Assembly (NCBI RefSeq): GCF_040954835.1
Contig: NC_090723.1
Coordinates: 2,180,001-2,244,000, forward strand
DNA from: Lepisosteus oculatus
Lineage: Eukaryota; Chordata; Actinopteri; Semionotiformes; Lepisosteidae
DNA length: 64,000 bases
Direction of reading: 5' to 3'
In this document: in pieces, positions 36,401-45,700 of the stretch
Position numbering within the stretch: the stretch's first letter is position 1
Layout of the letters: each line of letters begins with the position of its first letter
Position numbers and translations under genes: made by a program
The notes under the pieces: model-generated
Told to the model about the DNA's origin: nothing
Databases searched by the model: none
What the model saw: only the letters and a program-made list of their open reading frames with translations

Positions 36401-38768
36401 TGCAAAAAGAGCTACACGTCCCAACTATTGATGTTTCACTGAGTACAAGCTGTAAAAAAACCAAATTGTATCATCTAAAAACCATAATATCCTATGGACT
36501 GTTGACTGATTTAAGCTATGGAAGCCCGTTTCCGCCAGAGAGTAAAACCAAAACGCGCTATGGTATCTCGCAATTGCGACTTTGTATCTCAGAATTCCGA
36601 GTTTATATCTTGCAATTGCGACTTATATCTCACAATTGTGACTTAAAATCTCAGAATTACAACTTAATATTTATTATACCCAAAGACCTGGGTTCGAGCC
36701 CATGCAGTGACTTAAAGTCATAATTACGAGAAATGAAGTAAATAAGTAGTCCGTGATCATATGCCTGCAGGCACAGGGCCGGGCTGCCTTAACTCACCTT
36801 GGATTTGTGGTTCAGTGAGCGACTCTTCCTTCCCTATAGCTGCCCAGTCTTCTGTGACAAAACGGGACATCTCCCTAAGGACATCATACTGATTAGACAC
36901 TACCCTCACCACAGGCTAGCCTGTTCTAATTGAAACACCGGACTTTAGCAGAATGAAACGACACTGCTGTGGTAGGATGGGGAATGACAGAAGTGCAAGC
37001 TTCCTGTATGGTGCTTCACCTGTGATCTTCACTAGTGTGTGACATGTACATCTTTCCTCACCTCTCTTCCCACTCTGATCGGATCTTGATAACATTTCAG
37101 AAGGTGGTTTATCTGACATAGTCAAGGCAAAGAACCAGATAACTGAAGCCATCATCAACTGAGATTCGGCCCCAAAAACACACCATGCAGAACGCAATAC
37201 ATAAAAGAGATCCTACATGCAATGTTAGTGCTCAAATCATTACAGCATTGCCCTCTATGAATCTCTCTTACTCACTTTGCATGCATTTCTTCCTCTTTCT
37301 CATCTGGATTTGTTGGTGATGACGTCTGGATGGTAGGAGCTTCTCCAAGAACTTGGGGCTCCGGGCGCTGCTCCTGGCCAGGTTTGGCAGCCTTCTTTTT
37401 CTGCAAGACCTCTTCAGGTTTGGGCATGACACACTGCTGGGGTTTAGCAGCTGTCGTTCTTTCCAGGATCTCTTCAGGCATTGATTTGGCTCTCTCCTGG
37501 GGCTTGTGTGCCCTGCTCTCCGAGTCCTCTTCAAGCCTGGGCTTTGCACTCTGCTGGGGTTTGGGTGCCCTCTTGCTCTCTGAGATCTCTTCATGCCCAG
37601 ACTTGGCTCTCTCTTGGGGTCTGGGTGCCTTCTTGCTCTCTGAGACGTCTTCAGGACAGGGCTTGGCTCTCTCCTGGGGTCTGGGTGCTTCTGTCTCTAC
37701 TATCACTGTTCTCACGGGTGCAGTGGGTTTTTCTGTGCATGCCTGCACTGCCTTCTTGGGACTGGTTTTATCTGTACTCTTCCTCATTGCCTTGCTTCCC
37801 ATGGCCTCGGGGGCTTTACCAGCAGTATCTACTTCCTTTTTCTCATCTCTCTTCCCCTTTGCAGACACAGTCTTCTTCGTGGTCAGCTGAACAGCAGTCT
37901 TCTTATCATCTCTGTCACCCTGTTGCTTGCTGCCTGGATGCTCCAGAGGACTGTCTTGAGTGGTTTCTGCTGCATGTGTGGCCTCTGCTGTGCAGACTGA
38001 CTCCCCCCTCTCCTGACTCTCATCTTCTTCAGCGTAACTTACAATGAGAGAGTCGGGTTCAGCACTAGTTGTGGCTTCTGGACAGCTGCTCTGTTGTTCT
38101 CCTTTAATTTTGTGGACCTTTCTGTCAAAGCCCAAGGCCATTCTGAAAGGCCAGGTGCCCAACTTCAGGGTCGTCACCCAGCTGTCCTGTAAGGATTTAA
38201 ATGATAAGGTGGACTAGTAAGATCTGTTTAAGAATGGTGTCTTTTGTTTCAATCGTCTAACTACAATATACTGTATGTATAGCTCCTAACAGGGTTGAAA
38301 GAAAAGCAGATATTCACTTCTGGTCTTAAACATCACACATGGATTTAAGGAACTAAGGGTTTAATGTGCAAAAGTTTGTATCTAACAAGAGATGAATTCT
38401 AGGAATGGAAAAGAAAACTTAAAACATGTGTGCCTTCCACTTGCTTAAAAATGAAATAGATTCTGTGTGTGTGGTGGGGGGGAGCAAAGTTGTTTTCTGC
38501 AGCTTATGGATTTGAGGCATTGGGTCACAGTTATAATCCACCCCAGTGGAGACGGAGGACGATGCTCTTATAAATGGCACTGATGGCCAAAGAGGAGAGA
38601 GAACAATTGCAGCACCGCCATGATGGCTGGTCACCACTGCACTTGAGCCCTCTGTAAATGTTTACCTTTTTACCACCGGTCTGCTCCTCGCTGTCCTCCT
38701 TGTTACCTTTCTCCATGTCCAGTTTCTGCTCTGACTGTCTGTCCAGCCTCACTCGCTCTCTGGGCTCA
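27408..38768 (-). CDS. efcab3: EF-hand calcium-binding domain protein 3 (EFCAB3) orthologue
   Basis: Ten exons with matching phases: 38768-38666, 38186-37276, 36874-36798, 35826-35683, 35216-35142, 34527-34413, 33622-33480, 32134-31986, 29109-28984, 27704-27408 (TGA at 27410-27408). They give at least 712 residues; human EFCAB3 has 438. The core matches the human family: AFQEVFELF for AFQDAYNFF, DSPYSKMP for DSPYSKIP, FHETFSTYTWSW for FYDTFSTYTWSW. EF-hand 1 (TKNEDGYIDRSG) is degenerate, without acidic residues at positions 1 and 12. EF-hand 2 (DYDGDGEVGFQD, split over exons 4 and 5) is canonical and should bind calcium. The family's biochemical role is unsettled. Exon 2 (304 residues) is low-complexity, Lys/Glu/Pro-rich and carries about six 20-residue repeats. 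The first exon listed starts mid-codon, so coding or untranslated exons further right are not resolved. An internal ATG at 38717 is an alternative start. Confidence 0.9.
28322..28622 (+). repeat. Family A SINE, near-complete copy
   Basis: This is the best copy in the window. It has A-box 'tgcggcacagtggtcagcat', B-box-like 'gggttcaattccaaacca', then 'cagagtccaaagacatattg', 'tgccctgcaatggactggcg', 'cattgcttgccaggatatgc' and an 'aaaatggatggatgg' tail. It sits in the last efcab3 intron, antisense to the gene. Confidence 0.9.
29115..31430. other. efcab3 intron 8
   Basis: Intron between the exons ending LTTQQCKLM and starting VTSKHPGVE (phase 0). AT-rich; no extra exon recognised. Confidence 0.6.
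31440..31800 (+). repeat. Second SINE family (C), V-SINE-like, with ATT tail
   Basis: The order is a tRNA-like stretch near 31,500-31,590 ('gtgtcctggtttaaatccac'), a middle domain with 'gtgcaatggtgctgctgatg', and an end with 'cccttggataaagagtgtta' and '(att)n'. The tail form resembles vertebrate SINEs that share LINE 3' ends. The family name is not certain. Confidence 0.5.
33045..33325 (+). repeat. Family A SINE
   Basis: Head 'cacagtggcacagcagttag', body 'ctcccacagtccaaagacat', 'gccctgtgatggactggtgt' and 'ctttgcttgccaggatagat'. It lacks the ATGG tail and ends at 'tgaatttgatg'. It lies in an efcab3 intron. Confidence 0.88.
33835..34180. mobile_element. Possible transposon remnant sharing an end with 12.38-12.96 kb
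   Basis: Opens with 'gtgtcacgtgcgattgactg' and continues as GC-richer sequence ('gggttagcccgggctcagca') unlike the flanking intron. The shared terminal motif is the only link seen. Confidence 0.3.
34870..35015 (+). repeat. Family A SINE, 3' half
   Basis: Begins at 'gtattggccctggtgggagt' and runs through 'cattgcttgctgggacagga' to 'gaattggaagaagtggttaa'. The tRNA-like head is missing (5' truncation). Confidence 0.8.
35015..35092. repeat. Short tandem/inverted repeat cluster
   Basis: 'gcaatgaaa' and 'aaccatgaa' units recur three or more times, and 'tttgcaatgaaatctcattg' followed by 'caaa' forms a near-perfect palindrome. It lies immediately after the truncated SINE and 50 bases from EF-hand exon 5. 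Confidence 0.6.
36535..36740. repeat. Tandem palindromic ~22-bp repeat (TCTCGCAATTGCGA type)
   Basis: At least five units follow the pattern 'tatctcgcaattgcgacttt', 'tatctcagaattccgagttt', 'tatcttgcaattgcgactta', 'tatctcacaattgtgactta' and 'aatctcagaattacaactta'. The half-repeats are reverse complements of each other. Related units occur at 42,270-42,300 and 42,618-42,690. Confidence 0.8.
37350..37695 (-). repeat. Coding minisatellite inside efcab3 exon 2
   Basis: In the efcab3 frame, about six units of roughly 20 residues follow the pattern (S/E)ES..APRPQERAK..(P/H)EE. Examples are APRPQERAKPCPEDVSESKK, APRPQERAKSGHEEISESKR and APKPQQSAKPRLEEDSESR. The corresponding DNA units of about 57-63 bp are visibly alike ('ggctctctcctggggtctgg'). 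All keep the reading frame open. Confidence 0.85.
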
Positions 38769-39939
38769 CTGGGACAAAGGCAAAGGGGAAGGTGGCTGCA
38801 AGTTCACACTGAACACTGAGGATCAGACCGAGAGAGAGGACCGAGACGATCTGGACAGAGAGAGAGAACAGAAAGACTTGTTATTGAAAGAGCAGCTTGC
38901 GTGATCTCCTTTCATTTCATTTCTTGATTGCAGCTATTACAGTTTTCCTCAGCTCTGGCCTTCAGGAAGATCTTGCTGTGGATTTCTGCTTTATCACTCA
39001 CCAAAAATCATTGGAGTAATTGTCCAGACATACAGCATCTATGTAACTGTTTTCTCAGTTCTAAAAATGTAACCATCTAATAATCCTGTAAACAGTGCTG
39101 TCCAGGACCACAGTCCAGGAACACAGAGCTGTTCATTTATTGTTGGCTGTGACGTTTGCTTTGACTGTAATTACAGACTAGAACGTACTTTGAAAAGAAA
39201 ATCTTGTTGGTACCAAATGCAAGGAGGCAGGACAGGGAAGCAAAGCTATGTGGCACACTGCTCTGACACCTATTGGCAATAGCCTGAGGCACAGTCTTGT
39301 ACAGGTTAACTTCCAGCAGCTCATTCAGTTGCCTACACACGACATCCAGTCAAATGTTTAAAAGTTTATGATTTTGAATTACGAAACAATGGTTGCATAG
39401 CAATATGTGTATTTGAAGAAGACGACAACTATTAATGAGGCTCTAATTATTGTAATTGAGAAATCAGTAAAAAAAAAAATATTTATCTTTGACCCAAGCA
39501 GTATGAACAGTTTTTCTTAACGTTCATACGCGCGTTTTGGAGAGTGTTTGGTTGCTGCAACACAGACAGGAAAGAAGTTTCCAGAAGCCTGCAGAGAAGG
39601 ATTTTTACATATTAATAAGCTTCAGCCAAACACGACGTTATTAAGCAGCACAATTAGATCAGATTTTTTAAACTGGGTTACTACAGTTAGAAAATCAGTA
39701 TCAACTGCATGCAAACGTTTTCACACATATTACAAATACGAGTAAGGTAACCCCTATATTACTTCTACTGCTTAGTCTGTCTAATCTTAGTACTATTACT
39801 ATTAATGCTTTTAACGTAACAATAATAAACTGCCAACCTCCTGAAGAGCTTTCCTCCATTATTTGGGACGACTGTGTCGAGTCATTGTGTTACTATTTCC
39901 AAAGTTGTTTTAAGAAGCGAGGAAATATTTCTAAGGAAT

Positions 39940-40195
39940 GACGACTAAACCCGGAGCCCGGAGCCGAGGCCACCGGCTTTCCCCCTTTTGCACCTCCTTC
40001 TTTTCTTTCCCCTCGGTCTGCTGCTTCGCTCCTATGATCGAAAGCACAATCTCCTCTCGCCAGCGTTTACATCGCTAAACGCTGACGACGCACCAGCAGA
40101 CCACTGTGACGTCACATTTTCGGATGATTGTGACGTCAGTGCGTCGGTGACGGAGGATTTGGGGCCGAGGCAGGGGCAGAAATCAGTCATTAGCT
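39940..40195. promoter_or_regulatory. CpG-rich patch with two CRE palindromes
   Basis: CpG-rich sequence ('ggagcccggagccgaggcca') leads to two perfect TGACGTCA sites at 40107-40114 and 40131-40138, 24 bases apart. It lies between efcab3 (minus) and the tetraspanin gene (plus), the natural location for a promoter of one or both. Binding by CREB/CREM is known for this motif; activity here is inference. Confidence 0.5.
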
Positions 40196-40199
40196 GAAA

Positions 40200-42770
40200 T
40201 TGCCTTAATGTGTGTAAATTACAAGGTCTCGGTGATCTGAACAGATGGTAAATGTTTCAAATATTTGTGAATTGTCACAGTGTTCACAGGCTGACCTATA
40301 GGTATCGAGATTAAGCCACAGTTTAGGAGAGATTCATATGATCATACTAAACATACTGGACTCACATAAAAAATAATCATGGCAGGTTGCTTAAAAGTAA
40401 ACTGCAAAATTCACACTGCGAAAAACAAGAAGCAATGAAAAAACTAGCAAAACCGAGACCATGCCTACACCTTCATTTGGGCGGACATTTCGGGTTGAAA
40501 TTGTTTTTTTGTGGTGTGTCTATGCGTGGCTGAGAAAAGAGAACGGTTTCTGTGCCTTGCTATGAACAAGGTCTTTGTCCAGCAATATCTACTCCACCGG
40601 TCCAGCTACGATAAGCAAAGCATGGCGCGACTGTGCGCTTCTTGCAGCGAACTGTTGTCTGCGTCTTTGCATATTAGGACCGATGAGACAGAACTTTTCA
40701 GCGCAGCAGAACCGTATTCTAATTTGGCTTGGAGAAAAACACAATTGAACAGGAATGTAGCTGACAATCGGAGGATGTCTTAGCGGAGAAGACTTGCTTT
40801 CTGAAAGACGGGTATTTTAGAAGTTGTTAAGCAAAACACGAACATGAATATTTCATACAAAGGTTATTATTTTTTATATTGTTATTTTTGAGTAATTTTA
40901 ACATTTCTTTATTCATAAATTATCAGCTAGTCAACGGTAGATTATGAAATGTGCAGGGATCTGATCTTGGAAGTTAAAAAATCAACCAATTTCGTTGCGC
41001 CCTTTGAACCCATAAAGGGTATTGGCAAGGAATAAATACAAATCAATACAATCTCTTTATACTTCATAATCTTTTCAGAAAGTCCAGCATACAGTAGGTC
41101 GATTCAAAACTGAAGACATAGCAGCTCGCTTGAATGTCAAGTAGGTTTGGAAGGTGAATCGCTAGAAACAGAAAAAAGAGACGACCTGATCTATAACAGT
41201 CGTGAACTGCTGGACAGAAAACCACGAAATTGCCTGTAGTTGTTCACAAGTGATGTTAAACAAATCTCTGTGTACTTTATTTAAATGCTCATGATGATAG
41301 GGGGTAATATTCTTTAACAAATTCTCATAGAGGTTTCAGCATACGTTCCAGAACGGAGTACTGTAATGACCAAGCTTCTGTTGTAAATGTCTGTTGCATG
41401 GGAAGTTCTGGATGCTTGCACTATGCGAACTCGCTAACTACAAAGGTAGGCTCTACTGTACAGCAGGCGCTACAGATGTTGGACAGTCCACTGGCCGCGA
41501 GTTTTCTTTCCAGTCAAGCTTTTAACCTTGTTTCTTCTCTCGTTTTGTAATCGAAGGTTTCTACATGGGTTGAAGAATTCTGGTTCTTTTCTTGGGTGTG
41601 AAATAATTTTATTAGGTCTATAGATTATACCATCAATCTTTGCAGAGTTAGTTTTTATGTGGTATTAGTGTTTTTTTTTTGGACAAGATAGCATTGCTTT
41701 GAATACCATATTATTTTAGACGGTTTGTTCTTTGAGGATGTAGTCACTACTACTACAGTAGCTTTTAATGAAATGTTCCCTCTAGCTTTTTGTTGACTTT
41801 ATTAACATAGGACATGTTACAAATGAAAGACGGTGATATTTTGCTTGAGTTTTTACTAATACTTTAATGTCCTAGGAACTCCATCAAGTCATCCATTAAT
41901 GGACCCTATAACAAAGTTTGTCAGTTCGTTTTACACCTGCAGAACCGGATCCTGTTTTATGTCCTGAATGCTCCTAAACGTCATTTCTTATTGTGTCTCG
42001 GGGTCTTTGTACTGATTTAGTAGGTGCCCTTTCAGAATTTTGAAAACCTGAATCACATTTTCCTGTAGTCTTCTGTGCGCCTAAATAAACAATAATTCCT
42101 TTAGTCTGTCAGACCAGGAATTATAACGCTTTTTTTCCTGCCGTGTACTTCTTCTGCGATTTAACGACGGCATTGCATAATTTTAAAATGACACCTGTTG
42201 TTTGAAATGTAAGTTGTTTTGGATCCATGGTAGGGAAGCGCATTTCTGCCATCAAGGGGAAAAAAAACCTGAGTTATCTCGTAATTATGAGAAAATGAGC
42301 ATCACACAATAGCACCATTGTCATATAATACCTGCATCACTCGTTGACTTTCGGTTTTAAGCAGTGGAATTCCACGGTACACTCTTTGTTTAAGGATACA
42401 TGTGAGTGTCCACATGGTTGAAGTGTCATTCCTTTTAGGTACAAATTGTAAGATTTTATTTTTAATAACCCCCAGTGGAAAGTACGTCCGTGCACATTCT
42501 GCGGCGCTGGACACTATCAACACTAAGCCCACAGTTGTAGCTGAGCTATCGGTAGCTATCCAGGTGCTGTTTTATTGCACAATGTAAAAGGTTGTTCATA
42601 CACACTAATGATCGTTGCTATCTCGCAATTACGAGATACTTTGCTATCCCGTAATAAAGAGAAAACTATCCTAACGAGGTAATTCGGGGATTTTTTTAGC
42701 TGACGGCAGTAATGTGCTTCCCCTCTGAATATCTTAAATACCGCATGATTGTGTTCTTCCAAACAGTGTG
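40200..42770. other. Upstream or first-intron DNA of the tetraspanin gene
   Basis: No coding exon is evident. The first coding exon of the tetraspanin is preceded by 'ttcttccaaacag', a plausible acceptor, so a non-coding first exon may lie in this stretch. Palindromic 'tctcgcaattacgaga' units occur near 42,280 and 42,620-42,690. Confidence 0.45.
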
Positions 42771-42775
42771 ACGAT

Positions 42776-45700
42776 ATGGTTAAGAAACTGGGCTGTCTCG
42801 GGTGTCTGTTCGTCGTCTTCAACGGTGTGTTCTGGGTGAGTTTGCTCATGGTTTCCCTCTAGTGGTTTAAAGAAAATTAGTATCCGTGCACCGTGGGATT
42901 TGTAGCGCAATCTGCTCCACTGAAACGTTCTCAATACAGTAATTCAAAACTCCAAAGCACAAATTTAAGAAGAGACTGTTGATAAAGAAAGCAGAAATAT
43001 CTGTTTACATATGTTGTGCACTTGAGCAAAAAGCTTTGAAAGACAGCATAAATTATTTTAAAAGAGCTCTCCACACCAAATATGTGGCTCCTTTTATAAA
43101 TGAAAGTATAATAAGTGTTTTTTCTTGAACTCAACAGGAAGATTGACTAGTGACTAGTGTGTGGTATGAGTCAATAAAAAGTGTTTTTATTCCTTTTCTG
43201 GACAGAAATAGAAAAATATGTCATTTCACAGTGAACTCCAGGACAAGAGTTATTTTCTACAATGCAAGAATGTTTCAGGATGAGGGCTGTGATAATTTCC
43301 TTGTGGATTCTTCAGTCTCTTCCACAAATCATTAATAAATCTAGGAAGTGCTTTCTGCGACATCATTATTTCTGCTTGTTGTGTCACCATAAGCAAAAGC
43401 CCTCGTATTGTTTCCTTTTACTTGTTTGTCTGGAGGGAACTGAAGGGCAAAGTATAATAGTGTGCTCCTAAACAACAGCAGTTCCCTGGGGAAGACATCT
43501 TTGAATTGCACAGTCTTTGACTGGAGATATTTTAAGTGTGAAGAGGAGAATTGCAGGTATGGATCCTCATTTGGGGAAAGTATATTTGCCATGTGTTTGG
43601 GAATCCCACCGTGTGCTCTCTATGGCTTATGGAGGTTCCTGTTGTTTGCTCCAGGTGTCGGGCATCGCCCTGATCATAGTGGGGGCAATTTCTCGCACCT
43701 CCTACAATGAGTTTGAGTCGTTCACGGGGGGCGGGCTCTCTCACATTGCTGTGCTCCTCATCGTGGTGGGCGTGGCCATCTCCATCACCGCCTTCCTGGG
43801 CTGCCTGGGCGCATGGTTGGACAACAGCATCCTGCTGGGGCTGGTGAGTAGTGGACTGGGGGTCTGGAGGACTGGAGGACTGGAGCACCGGCCTTTCTGA
43901 CTGACTGCCTTATGAAAGTCCCGCATGTGGCAGAGATTTCAGATTTCACTTATTTGGAGTTAAAGAGGTAAACCCCAAGCTCTTGCACAGGACTTGGGTC
44001 TAGCTCACCTATAATAAGTCGCAAGCTCTTGTACAAAATATACGAAGGCACGAGGAAAGCAAACCCACACGGAGTGCCTAATGTGATTTTAACTTCAAAT
44101 GTGTGTTCAAGCAAAGGTCAGGTTATCACAGGAGATGGAGAGACATTTGACAAATCATTTCTGCTTATAAATGTGACAGTAAAGATACAGAAGTTTTACA
44201 GAATGATGGTAAAATTGATTCAAACACACCAAAGCTAATTTATCTTTACCACCCAACATAAAAGTACATGAACTGCAGGTCAATATCAAACTATATATGA
44301 TGGATGTGTTCTTCTAATGTCAGTGTTGTCTGCTGCAACCAGAAATTAAAATACCTTTTGACAACATTCATCATGTCTTTCATAATAGGTGAAAATGATG
44401 TTCTTTACAGCATGCATACAGATACTTAATTCTCTGAGATTTACATGCCGCTTCAATTTGAATGAATTGTTTCCCAGCCTAAATAAATGTCATCATTGTG
44501 TGGGCTCATCCTCTTACCTCTGTAGTTCACAGGCATTCTCATCCTGATACTGACCCTGGAGATTGTAGCAGGCATTCTCTTTTATGTCTTCAGAGCCAAG
44601 GTAAGACAGAGTGCAGAGGAAAGTCTGGTGTCACCTCTCCTGCCTGCCCTTCGGTTGAAGGTTTAGTTAGAAAAATAAAGAAATGCTCTGCAGTTTACAG
44701 TCTAACATCTGTTCACTCCGGAGGGTGATTTTTAATGTGGATATGAGGATAAAACAGTGTGAGACAGGAAAAACACAAGCTACTCATTTTAATTGTTCGT
44801 TGTTGTACTGTATGCCTTGCAAAAAGCACTGTAAAATCTGAGAGGAGGCCTAACCAAGGAATTTACAATTTTAAAGGGGATCAATAAAGTTGATTCAAGT
44901 ACCTATTTCCAAAGTTCAGGGAACAGAACATGTGGACATAACAGAACACTTGTTAAAAAACGTTTCCGACCGGTGCTTCAAAATGTTTTTTTTCAAAGTT
45001 TGGAAGGAATTACAAGGGCACACTGTGGAGGGGAGGTATTAGGCACTTGAATTGTTTATGGTTTCTGTCCATTGAAAGACCTAATATTGTATTATTTGAA
45101 ATCTATTTTAAATGAGGAAACTGCAGAAATGTTATCGCCACAGTAATTCAATAACTCAAAAATGAAAAGATGTTTATGAAATCAGTTGTGTGTTGAGGGT
45201 GGCATAGTGGTGCAGTGGTTAGACTTTCTGTCTCACAGCGCTGGGGTCCAGGGGTTCATTTCAGACCAGTGTGTTCAATGAAGGATAAGATCAGAAATGA
45301 AGAAATCCGTAGACGATGTAGGGTGGTGGATGTGGTTGAGAAGATGCGAGAGGCGAGGTTACGGTGGTATGGACATATCATGGGGAGGGACGTTGAGGAA
45401 GTAACAAAGAGGGTAATGGAATTTGAGGTGGAAGGTAACAGGGGAAGAGGCAGGCCTAGAAAGAGATGGATAGATTGTGTGAGAAAAGATATGGAGGTAT
45501 GTGAAGTGAGTGAGGAAGATGTGCTCGACAGAGACAAGTGGAGAAGAGCAACCAAAGCAGCTGACCCCAGGACAGTCTGGGACTAAGGCTGTGAAAAAGA
45601 AGAAGAAGAAGAAGTGTTATCTGTGTGGAGTTTTCTTATTTGCCACATGTTTGCGTGGGTTGGCCCTAGTGTGAGTGTGCATGTGTCTCTGTCTGTCTCC

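Noticed and set aside
37330..38047. Long plus-strand open frames of 186 and 188 codons
   Set aside because: They are antisense shadows of efcab3 exon 2; their Leu/Ser/Gly-rich repeats simply mirror the coding minisatellite on the other strand.
37272..38177. A stand-alone 301-codon gene on the minus strand
   Set aside because: Its apparent start is GTG, not ATG, and its ends coincide with a good acceptor (CTTACAG) and donor (AA|GTGAGT). It is an internal exon of efcab3.
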